Of a stretch of 34,347 nt of DNA, positions 17,443 to 26,247 are shown one piece after another. The position numbers were made by a program, and so were the translations under genes. Origin of the DNA: Lentimicrobiaceae bacterium (GTDB lineage: Bacteria; Bacteroidota; Bacteroidia; Bacteroidales; F082); the NCBI GenBank assembly GCA_018661505.1, contig JABJIE010000004.1, positions 1 through 34,347 on the forward strand, read 5' to 3'. The notes beneath the pieces were generated by a model, which worked only from the letters and a program-made list of their open reading frames with translations, searched no databases and was not told the origin of the DNA. Each line of letters starts with the position of its first letter. The first letter of the stretch is position 1.

Positions 17443-17478
17443 TTATCAACAAAAAATACAATTTATCAACAAAAAATA
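17443..17478 (+). repeat. tandem 16-bp direct repeat, DnaA-box-like
   Basis: Two identical 16-base copies of TTATCAACAAAAAATA occupy 17443-17458 and 17463-17478, with a period of exactly 20 bases. The first nine bases differ from the DnaA box TTATCCACA at one position. The repeats lie in the 228-bp gap before the PUR gene and upstream of parAB. They might bind a regulator or DnaA, or be simple sequence. Confidence 0.7.
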
Positions 17479-17588
17479 ATAGAACCCTTTAAAAGTTACT
17501 TTAATTTTTAACTTTGACAGAGTAATTTTATACATATATTAAGTAGAATAAGTAGTTATCATAATTTGTTCAAAATCTTGAGATTTTT

Positions 17589-17951
17589 ATGCAGGAGACA
17601 GATAAATTTGAAAGGAGAGATGATCTTTTTTCTCAGGTAGTTAGAGCAGGAAAACGCACATATTTTTTTGATGTAAAAGCCACACGTGCCAATCAACAAT
17701 ATTTAACAATTACTGAAAGTAAGAGGCGTTTTAGTGAAGAGCAAGGTAAATTCTTTTATGAAAAGCATAAGGTTTTTCTATATGGAGAAGACTTTGATAA
17801 GTTTAAGGATGGATTAAATGCAGCAATTGATTTTATTGAATCTGGAGATGATAATTCTGAGTTATCAGAAGGAGAAACTAAGCCAGAGGATGAAATCAGC
17901 AGCACTGTTGATGTTAGCTTTGAAGATCTTGGCGAGGAAACCGAAACCTAA
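17589..17951 (+). CDS. PUR family (DUF3276) DNA/RNA-binding protein
   Basis: This 120-residue protein has the single PUR-alpha-like domain common across Bacteroidota (DUF3276). The core is at about residues 15-75, with the characteristic RTYFFDVKATRANQQYLTI strand pair and a following amphipathic helix (EEQGKFFYEKHKVFLYGEDFDKF). The last 35 residues are acidic and probably disordered. Homologous PUR domains bind single-stranded DNA or RNA and form dimers; the bacterial role is unclear. It is the first gene of a co-directional run with parA and parB, separated from parA by 105 bases that contain a perfect hairpin. The AT-rich upstream gap holds the paired direct repeats. Confidence 0.9.
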   Translation: MQETDKFERRDDLFSQVVRAGKRTYFFDVKATRANQQYLTITESKRRFSEEQGKFFYEKHKVFLYGEDFDKFKDGLNAAIDFIESGDDNSELSEGETKPEDEISSTVDVSFEDLGEETET

Positions 17952-17980
17952 GTCAAGATTATTTTCATGGTTAAATCTTT

Positions 17981-18002
17981 ATTCATTGTCAGCACAATGA
18001 AT
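17981..18002. repeat. perfect 9-bp inverted repeat before parA
   Basis: ATTCATTGT at 17981-17989 and ACAATGAAT at 17994-18002 are perfect inverted copies around a CAGC loop. No T-run follows, so it is a weak terminator candidate. It could be an operator for parAB or an mRNA processing or stability hairpin. Confidence 0.55.
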
Positions 18003-18056
18003 TATTCAGCGAGTCTTAAAATAAGGTATAAATCTGTAAATGAATAGTAATTTATT

Positions 18057-18860
18057 ATGGGTAAAACTATTTCAGTAGCAAACCAAAAGGGAGGTGTAGG
18101 AAAAACAACAACGGCAATAAATCTTGCCGCAAGCCTTGCTGTTCTTGAATACAAAACGCTTATTGTTGATGCCGATCCTCAGGCAAACGCAACCTCAGGT
18201 ACAGGATTTGATCCAAAACAGATTCAGGCTAGTATCTACGAATGTATAATTGATGATCTAAATGTTGAGAATGTAATTCTTAGCACAAAAACACCAAACC
18301 TTGACTTACTTCCTGCTCACATAGATCTTGTGGGTGCAGAAATCGAAATAATCAATATGCCAGGAAGAGAAAAATTGATGGCAAACGTGCTTGATAAAGT
18401 AAAATACAAGTATGACTTTATAATCATTGACTGTTCACCATCACTTGGACTTATTACTGTAAATTCTTTGGCTGCATCTGACTCAGTAATAGTGCCTGTT
18501 CAATGCGAGTATTTTGCTCTGGAAGGACTTGGTAAACTGCTGAATACAATCAAGATTGTACAAAGTCGTTTAAATGACAAACTTGATATTGAAGGTATCC
18601 TATTAACGATGTTTGATTCCAGACTAAGACTATCTAAACAGGTGGTTGAAGAAGTAAAAACACACTTTCAGCAAATGGTATTCAACACCATTATTAATCG
18701 TAATACTAAACTTGGAGAGGCTCCTAGTTTTGGAGACTCTATAATAATGTACGATGCAGCAAGCACAGGAGCAATAAATTATCTAAACTTGGCAAGAGAA
18801 GTACTCCAAAAGAATGATATGACAGTAATGAATAATGCCGATAAAATTATAAATGAGTAA
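18057..18860 (+). CDS. parA: chromosome partitioning ATPase ParA (Soj type)
   Basis: This 267-residue ParA starts directly with the deviant Walker A motif KGGVGKTT at residues 10-17, followed by DADPQANATSG and the Walker B region FIIIDCSPSLG. It lacks the N-terminal helix-turn-helix found in many plasmid ParA proteins, matching the short chromosomal Soj form. It forms ATP-dependent dimers on nonspecific DNA and moves ParB-parS complexes during chromosome segregation. Its end overlaps parB by eight bases, so the two are translationally coupled. No parS-like sequence (a GTTTCACGTGAAAC-type palindrome) was found in the window. Confidence 0.97.
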   Translation: MGKTISVANQKGGVGKTTTAINLAASLAVLEYKTLIVDADPQANATSGTGFDPKQIQASIYECIIDDLNVENVILSTKTPNLDLLPAHIDLVGAEIEIINMPGREKLMANVLDKVKYKYDFIIIDCSPSLGLITVNSLAASDSVIVPVQCEYFALEGLGKLLNTIKIVQSRLNDKLDIEGILLTMFDSRLRLSKQVVEEVKTHFQQMVFNTIINRNTKLGEAPSFGDSIIMYDAASTGAINYLNLAREVLQKNDMTVMNNADKIINE

Positions 18861-19752
18861 CAAGGGTAAAAAGAGAGCTTTGGGAAGAGGACTTGATTCA
18901 ATATTATCAAGTCCAGATACGGATATTACATCAGTAGATATATCTGGAGAATATGTTGCTGGTGCCATCGCTGATTTGGAAATAAATAAAATTGAAACAA
19001 ACCCTTTTCAACCTCGAACTGAGTTTGATGAAATGATGCTGAGAGAATTATCAGACTCAATAAAAATTCAAGGTATAATCCAACCGGTTACAGTTCGTAA
19101 AATGGGTTATGACAGATACCAGATAATATCAGGTGAAAGAAGGCTTAGAGCATCTCATATGGCTGGTATTAAAAAGATACCTGCCTTCATAAGAGTTGCA
19201 AATGATGAGCAAATGTTGGAACTCGCATTAATCGAAAATATTCACAGAGAAGATTTAAATGCCATTGAGATAGCAATAAGCTATCAAAGATTGATAGACG
19301 AAATTAACCTCACTCAAGAAAAGTTAAGTGAAAAGGTTGGGAAGAGTAGATCGTCTATTTCTAACTTCTTAAGATTACTCAAGCTTCCACCAGAATTGCA
19401 AATAGCACTAAGAGATAAATCTATTTCGATGGGACATGCCAGAGCCCTTATAACCCTGCCTGACAAGAAAACCCAAACGAGAATCCTGAAAAACATTATT
19501 GATAGAGATCTAAATGTGCGACAAACTGAAGAGCTTGTAAGAAATATGATGGCACCAGCAGTTACACCTACTAAGAAAAATGACTCATCAATTCCAGAAA
19601 AATTCAAAACTGTTCCCGCTAACTTGAGTATAAAACTTGGAACTAAAGTAAATCTTAGAAGAAATAATAATGGTGAAGGTGCCATCGTTATTACCTTTAA
19701 GAATGATGATGATTTAGATAAGATAATCTCAATTATCGAGGGCTCTAAGTAG
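18853..19752 (+). CDS. parB: chromosome partitioning protein ParB
   Basis: This 299-residue ParB shows the N-terminal RALGRGLDSIL ParA-stimulating region (8-18), the NPFQPR motif (50-55), the CTPase/ParB box GERRLRA (94-100) with ENIHREDLN (128-136), a helix-turn-helix near 155-180 and a C-terminal dimerisation segment. It loads at parS as a CTP-dependent clamp and works with ParA. It overlaps parA by eight bases and is followed after nine bases by the DUF5683 gene. This arrangement is conserved in Bacteroidota and argues for one operon. Confidence 0.97.
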   Translation: MSNKGKKRALGRGLDSILSSPDTDITSVDISGEYVAGAIADLEINKIETNPFQPRTEFDEMMLRELSDSIKIQGIIQPVTVRKMGYDRYQIISGERRLRASHMAGIKKIPAFIRVANDEQMLELALIENIHREDLNAIEIAISYQRLIDEINLTQEKLSEKVGKSRSSISNFLRLLKLPPELQIALRDKSISMGHARALITLPDKKTQTRILKNIIDRDLNVRQTEELVRNMMAPAVTPTKKNDSSIPEKFKTVPANLSIKLGTKVNLRRNNNGEGAIVITFKNDDDLDKIISIIEGSK

Positions 19753-19761
19753 AAGTTTATT

Positions 19762-20352
19762 ATGTCAGTCAAAAATATTCTGATAGGATTTATAGTATTA
19801 GTTTTGGGTTGTGCTATGTTCAACAATGTACAGGGGCAAACCACCACTGATACAATAGTTATAAAAAAGCATTCCCCTAAGAAAGCGACATATCTGTCTT
19901 TAATACCAGGTGCTGGCCAAATATACAATAAGAAATACTGGAAACTGCCCATTGTATATGCTGGTTTTGGGGTTACAGGCTATTTTGCATTGTGGAACAG
20001 AAATGGTTATCTGGAATACAATGATGCCTACATATGTAAAATTGAAGAACAAGAACAGAGTGGATACGAATGTGATAATGAATTAGCACAAAAATATTCC
20101 GCAGATCAAATAAAGTCTGTAAGAGATCAGTATCGAAGAGATATGGAATTCTCATTTATACTAATGGGGCTATGGTATGTACTACAAATATTAGATGCAA
20201 CTGTTGATGCACATCTTTATTATTGGGATGTGAACGAAAATCTTAGTGTTAGAGTACAACCAATTATAAAGCAACAATTTGTGCGTCAGCCTGCTCGCGA
20301 GATGTATGGACTACCTGCTCACAATGGAGTAAAAATTTCTGTCAACTTTTAA
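19762..20352 (+). CDS. DUF5683 domain-containing exported/membrane protein
   Basis: This 196-residue protein has an N-terminal signal-type hydrophobic stretch (about 5-25) and the DUF5683 signature YLSLIPGAGQIYNKKYWKLPIVYAGFG at about 46-72, with further hydrophobic segments around 66-77 and 130-148. The family is restricted mainly to Bacteroidota and has no proven function; in this position it is generally found between parB and dapB. The ending KISVNF, preceded by a basic RQP stretch, suggests an outer-membrane beta-strand end, though this is only a hint. It starts nine bases after parB and ends 17 bases before dapB, so it very likely belongs to the same transcript. Confidence 0.88.
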   Translation: MSVKNILIGFIVLVLGCAMFNNVQGQTTTDTIVIKKHSPKKATYLSLIPGAGQIYNKKYWKLPIVYAGFGVTGYFALWNRNGYLEYNDAYICKIEEQEQSGYECDNELAQKYSADQIKSVRDQYRRDMEFSFILMGLWYVLQILDATVDAHLYYWDVNENLSVRVQPIIKQQFVRQPAREMYGLPAHNGVKISVNF

Positions 20353-20369
20353 TTAAACAATTCATAATT

Positions 20370-21086
20370 ATGGATATAATTATTTCAGGCTATGGCCGAA
20401 TGGGTAAAGAGGTCGAAAAGATATGCAAAGAAAGGAACCATAATATTATTGCCATAATAGATAATAGAGATCAGTGGAGTAATTTATCATTAACCAACAA
20501 CAATGCTGTAATTATAGACTTTAGCTTACCAAACTCCGTTATAGAAAATATATCAAGAGCATTTGATCTCAAAATCCCAATAGTAACAGGAACTACCGGA
20601 TGGTATGATAAACTTGAAAGTATCTCAGAATTATGCAACACCAATAATGGAACATTATTTTATGCACCCAACTTTAGTATAGGTGTCAACATCTTTTTCC
20701 AGGTTAATAAATATTTGGCTAAGCTCATGAATGGTGTTGATGATTACCAAGCTAAAATAAATGAAACTCACCACAAACATAAAGTTGACTCTCCAAGCGG
20801 AACAGCTATTTCAACAGCTAATGGAATATTGGGTGTAAACGATAGCCTTAATTCATGGTCACTTAATAAGAAAGAACCTAATTCAATCACCATTTATTCA
20901 TCAAGAGAAGGTGAAGTGACTGGTAAACATGAGGTTGTATATGATTCACCTGTTGATACAATTTCATTGCTACATGATGCTAAAAACAGATCTGGATTCG
21001 CAATTGGAGCAGTTATGGCAGCAGAATTTATTCAAGATAAAAAAGGAATCTTCAACATGGATGACATCATGAAGTCTTTAGAGTAG
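20370..21086 (+). CDS. dapB: 4-hydroxy-tetrahydrodipicolinate reductase
   Basis: DapB reduces 4-hydroxy-tetrahydrodipicolinate with NAD(P)H, giving tetrahydrodipicolinate for lysine and peptidoglycan precursor synthesis. The 238-residue protein has the dinucleotide motif GYGRMG at residues 7-12, TGTTGW at 73-78, APNFSIGVN at 99-107 and the active-site segment ETHHKHKVDSPSGTA at 132-146 with catalytic His/Lys. The short interdomain region gives the compact length usual in Bacteroidota. It lies 17 bases after the DUF5683 gene and is probably cotranscribed with parAB. Confidence 0.97.
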   Translation: MDIIISGYGRMGKEVEKICKERNHNIIAIIDNRDQWSNLSLTNNNAVIIDFSLPNSVIENISRAFDLKIPIVTGTTGWYDKLESISELCNTNNGTLFYAPNFSIGVNIFFQVNKYLAKLMNGVDDYQAKINETHHKHKVDSPSGTAISTANGILGVNDSLNSWSLNKKEPNSITIYSSREGEVTGKHEVVYDSPVDTISLLHDAKNRSGFAIGAVMAAEFIQDKKGIFNMDDIMKSLE

Positions 21087-21120
21087 TTATTACATTACAT
21101 CAATTACAATTAATTCAATA

Positions 21121-21567
21121 ATGACGTACATAACAAAGCTATTATACATTGCACTCATGATCTTATTTATTTCATGCGGAGTATCAAAAAAAAGTGGAAA
21201 TAAAGATATCCCCAAAAATGAAGATTGTGATTTCATAAACTTTACAAATAAACAATACATTGATTTGGAATCCGATTATTACACAATTGACTCATTGTTT
21301 ATAAGAAATGATTGTCTTAACATTTGGGTAAGCTATAGTGGTGGCTGCGGGAATTCTGAATTTAAATTATTTTATAATGACCTGCTTATGAATTCCATGC
21401 CACCTAAGGCAAACCTTCTTCTTCAACTCAATGATGATGATAATTGCAGAGCAATAGTACAGCAAAAACTATATTTCAACCTAAGTTTCTTTTCCGAATA
21501 TACCACCAATGGGGGGATAGTTTTACAAATGGCAGGTACAGATGCAAGTGTAATATACTCTTATTAG
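21121..21567 (+). CDS. small lipoprotein of unknown function
   Basis: This 148-residue protein has a lipoprotein signal ending LFISC with Cys19. The mature part contains a WVSYSGGCGNSEFKLFYN stretch near residues 90-108, resembling small Bacteroidota lipoproteins with a conserved GGC...F pattern. Several cysteines (36, 66, 97 and 123 or close) could form disulfides. It sits 34 bases after dapB and 178 bases before lepB, splitting an otherwise conserved dapB-lepB neighbourhood. I cannot assign a function. Confidence 0.72.
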   Translation: MTYITKLLYIALMILFISCGVSKKSGNKDIPKNEDCDFINFTNKQYIDLESDYYTIDSLFIRNDCLNIWVSYSGGCGNSEFKLFYNDLLMNSMPPKANLLLQLNDDDNCRAIVQQKLYFNLSFFSEYTTNGGIVLQMAGTDASVIYSY

Positions 21568-21650
21568 TCGTGCTGCACTGAAATTGCAAATGTTACAAAC
21601 CTAATACAATATAGACTTATATAAATAATGCTTACATCTCCTTTAATTAT

Positions 21651-21658
21651 TACTTTTG
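21651..21658 (+). promoter_or_regulatory. -7 promoter element upstream of lepB (distal)
   Basis: TACTTTTG followed by CA matches TAnnTTTG exactly and lies 87 bases before the lepB ATG. It is identical in sequence to the element before typA. No clear -33 TTTG. Confidence 0.4.
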
Positions 21659-21707
21659 CACACTAAAAGTTTAAGAATAATTAACGCGGACATATGTCTA
21701 ATGAATT

Positions 21708-21715
21708 TACCTTTG
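21708..21715 (+). promoter_or_regulatory. -7 promoter element upstream of lepB (proximal)
   Basis: TACCTTTG matches TAnnTTTG exactly and lies 30 bases before the lepB ATG. With the element at 21651-21658 it may form a tandem pair. No clear -33 TTTG. Confidence 0.4.
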
Positions 21716-21745
21716 CTCGCGTAAGTATTTATTAATAGCTAAATC

Positions 21746-23260
21746 ATGTTACAATTAATATTTCTAATCCCTTTATTATTCACATTACCAACCATCTTTG
21801 CATGGAAAGTATTTGAGAAAGCTGGTCGAAAAGGTTGGGAAACTCTTGTGCCTTATTATAATTTGTTTGTCTTCCTAAAAATCATCAAAAAACCAATGTG
21901 GTGGATGATTCTTCTATTTTTCCCATTCCTAAATGTATTCATGTACTTACTGATGCTAGTTGAAGTTGTGAAGTGTTTCAAAAAATTTAGTTTATGGGAA
22001 CAACTTTTTGTTGTAATACTTCCTTTCATATATCTACCCTACCTTGGTTGGAGTAAAAAAGAGACTTTTATTGATCCAGACAATCGTCCTAAAATCAAAA
22101 AATCATTTTTTCGTGAATGGACTGATGCTATCATATTTGCTGTTGTTGCTGCTACTATCATAAGAACTTTTCTTCTTGAAGCATACACTATTCCTACATC
22201 CTCCATGGAGAAATCGCTACTGGTGGGAGATTATCTTTTTGTAAGTAAAATAACTTACGGGCCTAAAATACCCAATACACCATTATCATTTCCTTTTGTT
22301 CATCACACACTACCTGCTACTGAAAGCACTAAATCCTACGTGGAATGGATAAAATTTCCATTTTATCGTTTTGCTGGACTTAAGAATGTTGAGCACAATG
22401 ATGCAGTGGTCTTTAACTATCCCGCAGGAGATACTGTTTCAACGCGTTTTCAGAGTAATGCTAGTTATTATACTCTAGTAAATGAATATGGAAGAGATAG
22501 GGTTTGGAGTGACCAAAGAAATTTTGGAGATATAGTTGTTAGGCCTGTTGATAAGCGTGAAAATTATGTAAAGCGATGTATAGGATTACCCGGAGATACC
22601 TTGAGTATAATTAATCGTCAAGTATACTTAAATGGAAAGAAAGCCAATAACCCTGAAAAATTACAATATCAGTATAAAGTTACTACCAATGGTAGTAGTA
22701 TAAATCCCAAAATACTTGACAAGTACGATATTACTGAAACATTTAGAGGTAACAAACCAGGTGAGTTTATCTTCATTCTTACTGAAGAATCCAAAAATGA
22801 AATTGAAAAACTTCCAATAATAACAAGTGTTGAGGTTTTTAATGAACTTCCTGGAGTTTGGAAACCTGAAATATTTCCAAATGATTCATCCTATAAATGG
22901 AATAGAGATAACTTCGGACCACTATACATACCTGCTAAGAATGTTCCAATTGAACTTAATATGGATAACCTTCCTATCTACGAAAGGATAATTACTACTT
23001 ATGAAGGAAATACACTTGAAATAGTTAACAACAAAATAATTATAAATGGAAAGGAAGTTAGCAGTTATGCTCCTAAATATGATTATTTCTGGATGATGGG
23101 AGATAATAGACATAATTCTGCTGACTCACGATATTGGGGCTTTGTACCAGAGGATCATATCGTAGGCAGAGCTGAATTCATATGGTTATCTCTCGATCAA
23201 AATAAATCATTTTTAGATGGTAAGATAAGATGGAATAGGCTGTTTTCGATCGTAAATTAA
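21746..23260 (+). CDS. lepB: signal peptidase I with N-terminal membrane extension
   Basis: LepB removes signal peptides at the outer face of the inner membrane. The catalytic Ser153 lies in IPTSSME and Lys276 in ENYVKRCIGLPGD; the C-terminal box MMGDNRHNSADSR with GFVPEDHIVGRAEFIW is complete. The protein is long at 504 residues. Residues 1-115 add about three membrane segments with the GRKGWETLVPYYNLF pattern (DUF5684-like), and a large insertion lies between the Lys box and the GDN box. Both features are common in Bacteroidota LepB. It is downstream of dapB and a small lipoprotein gene and may have its own tandem promoters. Confidence 0.95.
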   Translation: MLQLIFLIPLLFTLPTIFAWKVFEKAGRKGWETLVPYYNLFVFLKIIKKPMWWMILLFFPFLNVFMYLLMLVEVVKCFKKFSLWEQLFVVILPFIYLPYLGWSKKETFIDPDNRPKIKKSFFREWTDAIIFAVVAATIIRTFLLEAYTIPTSSMEKSLLVGDYLFVSKITYGPKIPNTPLSFPFVHHTLPATESTKSYVEWIKFPFYRFAGLKNVEHNDAVVFNYPAGDTVSTRFQSNASYYTLVNEYGRDRVWSDQRNFGDIVVRPVDKRENYVKRCIGLPGDTLSIINRQVYLNGKKANNPEKLQYQYKVTTNGSSINPKILDKYDITETFRGNKPGEFIFILTEESKNEIEKLPIITSVEVFNELPGVWKPEIFPNDSSYKWNRDNFGPLYIPAKNVPIELNMDNLPIYERIITTYEGNTLEIVNNKIIINGKEVSSYAPKYDYFWMMGDNRHNSADSRYWGFVPEDHIVGRAEFIWLSLDQNKSFLDGKIRWNRLFSIVN

Positions 23261-23371
23261 CATTTAGTAATTATTTTTAGTTGATAATTTAATGTTCAAC
23301 AATTTTTTTAAATATTAATTTACATTAATTTAGTTTTTAATTTCAATAACTATAATCAGTATTCTTAGGAA

Positions 23372-24781
23372 ATGAACGATGAATTTGGATGGATAGAGGA
23401 TGGAGACATCAATGAACTCATAAGCAGGTTTGAAAAAATGCTAGGGTCTCAAATGCATTTATTTTTTGATGTAAATGAATTTGAAGCTCTTGTTGATTAC
23501 TTCATAGACTTCCAAGAATTTGACAAAGCTGAAATAGCAATCGAATCAGCATTGCAACAGCATCCTTCCATAAGTTCATTTATCATTAGAAAAGCAAAGC
23601 TTCAAGCTCTTAATGGAAAATACTACGAAGCACTTGAGGAATTAAATCAAACTGAACTTTTGGAGCCGGCTAGCGATGAATTATATATTTCAAAAGCTGA
23701 GATATATAGCATGATGAATAAACATGAGCTGGCCATTGAACAATACAATAAAGCTATCCCTCTATCGGAAAATCCGGAGGATATATATTCAGTCATTGCT
23801 TTTGAATACGAAAACCTAAATGACTACCCCAATGCCATAAAAAACCTGAAAAACGCACTTGCACTCAAGCCTGAATCAGAAAATATCATACATGAGATTG
23901 CTTTCTTCTTTGACATAACCAATCGTGAAGAAGAAGCCATAAAGTTTTTTAAAGATTTTATTGATACCAACCCATACTCTAAAGTTGGATGGTTTAACCT
24001 TGGAATATTCTACAATCAACTAGAACTTTTTGAGAAAGCCATTGAAGCATACGAGTTTACATTGGCAATTGATGATAAATTTTCTTCTGCATACTTTAAT
24101 ATTGCCAATTCACTTTCCGGTATGCAGAGGTACACTGAAGCTATAAAATATTACAAAGAAACATTTAAGTACGAAGCTCCAGAGCCAATAACTCATTACT
24201 ACATTGGAGAGTCTTATGAGCAACTTAATGACTTACGAAATGCCATGCGTCATTTCAATAAAGCCTTAGAGATAAGCGACTCATTAGCTGATGCATGGGC
24301 AGGATTGGGGAGAGTTTTTATTGCCCAAGACAATGATACCACTGCTGTAAACTACTATGAAAAAGCCATTGAGATCATGCCTGGAAATACAGAATATAAG
24401 TTTGATTTGGCAATGATTCATATGAAAAATACAAACTATGAAACTGCAATTTCCCTATTCAGAGACATTACAAAATTAGATCCATTCAATATTGAATCGT
24501 GGATAAATCAGTCGGCATGTATATTCGCTCTTGAAGATATTGATGGCGCCATTGAAATCATAGAAGAAGCTATTACAAATAACAAAGAAAGTGCATTATT
24601 ATGGTATCGTCTTGCTGGTTATTTGCATGTATCTGGTAAGGTTCAGCAGGCGTACTTTTATATTGAAGCAGCGTTGAAGCTAAACCATGAGCAACACACA
24701 GAACTTTTAGATTTAATACCTCAGTTATATAGCGACACCCGATTTATTGAACTACTGGGTGTTTATAAGGATAACGGGTAA
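23372..24781 (+). CDS. tetratricopeptide repeat protein
   Basis: This 469-residue protein is built almost wholly of TPR units, about 11-12, from residue 40 to 450. Typical repeat endings include YEFTLAIDD, FNKALEISD, YEKAIEIMPG and FRDITKLDPFN. No signal peptide or membrane segment is present, so it is cytoplasmic and probably a protein-interaction scaffold. Similar TPR proteins are widespread in Bacteroidota near essential genes, but a partner cannot be read here. It lies 111 bases after lepB and 51 bases before the aldehyde dehydrogenase gene. Confidence 0.9.
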   Translation: MNDEFGWIEDGDINELISRFEKMLGSQMHLFFDVNEFEALVDYFIDFQEFDKAEIAIESALQQHPSISSFIIRKAKLQALNGKYYEALEELNQTELLEPASDELYISKAEIYSMMNKHELAIEQYNKAIPLSENPEDIYSVIAFEYENLNDYPNAIKNLKNALALKPESENIIHEIAFFFDITNREEEAIKFFKDFIDTNPYSKVGWFNLGIFYNQLELFEKAIEAYEFTLAIDDKFSSAYFNIANSLSGMQRYTEAIKYYKETFKYEAPEPITHYYIGESYEQLNDLRNAMRHFNKALEISDSLADAWAGLGRVFIAQDNDTTAVNYYEKAIEIMPGNTEYKFDLAMIHMKNTNYETAISLFRDITKLDPFNIESWINQSACIFALEDIDGAIEIIEEAITNNKESALLWYRLAGYLHVSGKVQQAYFYIEAALKLNHEQHTELLDLIPQLYSDTRFIELLGVYKDNG

Positions 24782-24832
24782 TTTCATTTACTTCACTGGT
24801 ATGTCGTTCGCATTGCTTCTAAAACTAATCCT

Positions 24833-26218
24833 ATGGTTAATAGCAATTTAAAGGAGCATAAGGTATATTATCAACAACAAGTTGAATATTTTAGAGATGG
24901 TAAAACTAAACCCATTCAGAATAGAATTAATACCCTAAGAAAGCTCTACAACTTATTTAAGGAAAATGAGTCTCTTATTCATTCAGCACTCAATAAGGAC
25001 CTTGGAAAATCAAAATTTGAATCATATGCCACAGAGCTGGGAATAGTTCTTGATGAAATTAAATATCACATAAGAAACATAACATCATGGTCCTCTCCTA
25101 CCCGTTCAGCAAATCCCATAACTAACTTTCCTGCCACAAGTTATACAACCTATGAACCATTGGGTAATGTATTTATAATTGCTCCATGGAATTATCCATT
25201 TCAATTACTCATAACACCTCTTATTGGTGCTATATCAGCTGGAAATACGGCAATACTTAAACCCTCTGAGATATCTTCTAATACATCCATGGTTATAAAG
25301 GATATTATAAATAACAACTTTGATCCTGGTTTAATAAAGGTATTTGAGGGTGATAAATACATAACACAAGATCTGTTAAAATTTAATTTCAACCATATTT
25401 TCTTCACTGGAAATACAGAAGTAGGTAAAATAATATATAAATCTGCTGCAGATAAAATGATTCCAGTTACCCTGGAGCTGGGTGGAAAATCACCATGCAT
25501 AGTAGACTCTAAAATAAATCTGAAGTTAGCAGCAAAAAGAATCATTTGGGGGAAACTAATCAACGCTGGCCAAACATGTATTGCGCCTGACTATATACTT
25601 GTAAATAAAGAGGTTAAAGACAAATTGATTAGTGAGTTAAAATTAGCCATAATAAACTTCTATGGGAATGATGTATCGCTTAGCAAAGATTATCCACGAA
25701 TAATAAATGAATCTAATGTAATACGTTTGTCAACTCTTATAGATAATACTAAAATTTTATATGGAGGTAAGTATAATGTCAAGGATTGTTATTTTGAACC
25801 AACATTAATAGATAATGTTAGTATAAACTCTCCAATTATGAGCCAAGAAATATTTGGTCCAATACTGCCCATTATGACATATGATAATATTGACGAAGCA
25901 ATTGATATAGTTCAATCAAAGGAAAAGCCACTTGCATTATACTTCTTTTCCAATTGTAAACAAAAGCAGAATAGGATATTAAATGAAGTTAGCTGTGGAG
26001 GAGTTACAATAAATGATACTATAATGCACTTTGCTAATAATAAACTTCCATTCGGTGGTATCGGAAATAGCGGAATAGGTAAATATCATGGTAAGTATTC
26101 TTTCCTAACCTTTTCAAATCAAAAACCTGTTGTTCGGAAAAAAACTTGGATTGATATCCCAATAAGGTATGCACCATTCAAGAACAAGCTGAAAATAGTA
26201 AAAATGTTATTGGGTTAA
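24833..26218 (+). CDS. aldehyde dehydrogenase, class 3-like
   Basis: This 461-residue enzyme oxidises aldehydes to acids with NAD(P)+. The active-site residues are in place: Asn120 in APWNYP, Glu215 in LELGGKSP and the nucleophile Cys249 in NAGQTCIAPDY. EIFGPILPI lies in the C-terminal half. Length and motifs fit the ALDH3 group, which acts on medium- and long-chain or aromatic aldehydes. The C-terminal hydrophobic or basic end (RYAPFKNKLKIVKMLLG) could help membrane association. It is the last gene of the rightward run and converges on queE with a 29-bp gap. Confidence 0.93.
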   Translation: MVNSNLKEHKVYYQQQVEYFRDGKTKPIQNRINTLRKLYNLFKENESLIHSALNKDLGKSKFESYATELGIVLDEIKYHIRNITSWSSPTRSANPITNFPATSYTTYEPLGNVFIIAPWNYPFQLLITPLIGAISAGNTAILKPSEISSNTSMVIKDIINNNFDPGLIKVFEGDKYITQDLLKFNFNHIFFTGNTEVGKIIYKSAADKMIPVTLELGGKSPCIVDSKINLKLAAKRIIWGKLINAGQTCIAPDYILVNKEVKDKLISELKLAIINFYGNDVSLSKDYPRIINESNVIRLSTLIDNTKILYGGKYNVKDCYFEPTLIDNVSINSPIMSQEIFGPILPIMTYDNIDEAIDIVQSKEKPLALYFFSNCKQKQNRILNEVSCGGVTINDTIMHFANNKLPFGGIGNSGIGKYHGKYSFLTFSNQKPVVRKKTWIDIPIRYAPFKNKLKIVKMLLG

Positions 26219-26247
26219 ATATCCTAGGTGTTCAGTTATAGCCCTAT

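Noticed and set aside
17514-17540. TTGACA ... TATATT as a sigma-70-like promoter before the PUR gene
   Set aside because: The spacer is 15 bases, and Bacteroidota primary sigma factors use TTTG/TAnnTTTG rather than this form.
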